Shown piece by piece: positions 63,607 through 64,000 of a stretch of DNA of 64,000 nucleotides. Each line of letters opens with the position of its first letter. Position 1 is the stretch's first letter. The notes under the pieces are model-generated. The model did not search any database, had not been told where the DNA came from, and worked only from the letters and a program-made list of their open reading frames with translations. This DNA comes from Kangiella marina (lineage in GTDB: Bacteria; Pseudomonadota; Gammaproteobacteria; Enterobacterales; Kangiellaceae), in assembly GCF_039541235.1 (NCBI RefSeq), contig NZ_BAABFV010000001.1, positions 124,001-188,000 of the forward strand. The letters run 5' to 3'. The translations under genes and the position numbers were made by a program.

Positions 63607-64000
63607 GCAGATACCACCTGCTGATAAAATAAGTCTAACGTTTGCTCAATTTGCTGCTGAACATCCTCAATCGAGCCCTCTGCATTTATAACCTTCATTC
63701 GGTCGGGTTCAGCTTGCGCAATGTTAAGATACCCTTCTCTAACTTTATTGAAGAAGTCGATTTCCTCTTCCTCGAACCGATCGGCTGGACCTCGCTGTCG
63801 GGCGCGCTCAAGTCCCACCTCAATCGGTAAGTCCAACATCAGTGTTAAATCAGGCTTAAAGCCCTGCAACGACCACTCTTCGAGTTGTTTCAATTTATCG
63901 AAGCCTAGGTTGCGCCCTGCGCCTTGATAAGCGTAGCTGGCGTCGGTGAAGCGATCACACAGCACCCAAGTCCCAGCGTCTAACGCAGGAATGATCTTGT
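63603..64000 (-). CDS. tmk: Thymidylate kinase, C-terminal part (start beyond the window)
   Basis: The frame runs off the right edge; about 132 residues are present, reading IIPALDAGTWVLCDRFTDAS at its visible beginning. The DRF motif, AYQGAGR and the LDLPIEVGLERARQRG lid region are typical of bacterial Tmk, which converts dTMP to dTDP. The P-loop lies outside the window. Co-transcribed with holB. Confidence 0.93.
   Translation of the reverse strand, partial: KIIPALDAGTWVLCDRFTDASYAYQGAGRNLGFDKLKQLEEWSLQGFKPDLTLMLDLPIEVGLERARQRGPADRFEEEEIDFFNKVREGYLNIAQAEPDRMKVINAEGSIEDVQQQIEQTLDLFYQQVVSA

Noticed and set aside
1-64000. CRISPR arrays, insertion sequences, prophage or tRNA genes
   Set aside because: No repeated spacers, transposase, integrase or phage genes, and no cloverleaf-like sequence were found on either strand.

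Overview
The window reads as chromosome of a marine-type Gram-negative gammaproteobacterium. Supporting signs are the holB-pilZ-tatD order, an LPS gene (kdsB) at the left edge, an RND/TolC-type copper efflux system, many outer-membrane barrels, two secreted subtilases, abundant c-di-GMP enzymes and fairly low GC (low-to-mid 40s by eye). The mix resembles Kangiella and relatives, but that assignment is inference; no rRNA or tRNA is visible.

Layout. 1-4527 (+): tail of kdsB, a low-MW tyrosine phosphatase, a DUF924 protein, argS and a succinate-semialdehyde dehydrogenase. 4598-7323 (-): BCCT transporter and outer-membrane barrel, converging on gabD at a bidirectional terminator. 7473-11434 (-): CHASE histidine kinase, Rcp1-like receiver and REC-GGDEF-EAL protein. 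11661-18663 (-): YqaA-like membrane protein, cusABC-type copper efflux genes with a CusF domain fused to CusB, and a small Met/His/Cys-rich copper-type protein. 18890-22313 (-): diguanylate cyclase, small outer-membrane barrel and a CHASE-PAS protein with no output domain.

22384-39960 (-) is the most unusual region: seven tightly packed genes that look like one operon. It encodes a PgsB-type amide ligase carrying a ~690-residue extension, a membrane protein with two PgsC-type domains and a large extra-membrane part, two big envelope proteins (one ending in a probable outer-membrane barrel), a possible zinc hydrolase, and two signalling proteins that both lack their phosphorylation residues (kinase H->A, receiver D->E). 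I infer a Gram-negative envelope-spanning poly-gamma-glutamate-like polymer synthesis/export system. The first gene seems to start at ATT.

40376-44637 holds housekeeping genes (pirin, purT, moeB/thiF-like, ZntB-like transporter), followed by an MscS channel, Prc protease and glutaryl-CoA dehydrogenase. 49399-61183 (-) is a second coherent module: two subtilases flank an operon for a secreted unknown protein, an FHA-GAF protein, a Ser/Thr kinase with a probably periplasmic TPR sensor, a sensor-less histidine kinase and a LuxR-type regulator. A near-identical G4-5 / A-T / C4-5 palindrome lies 64-67 bp before each subtilase and again upstream of the signalling operon, suggesting one regulon. 61331-64000 (-) is tatD, pilZ, holB and the 3' part of tmk.
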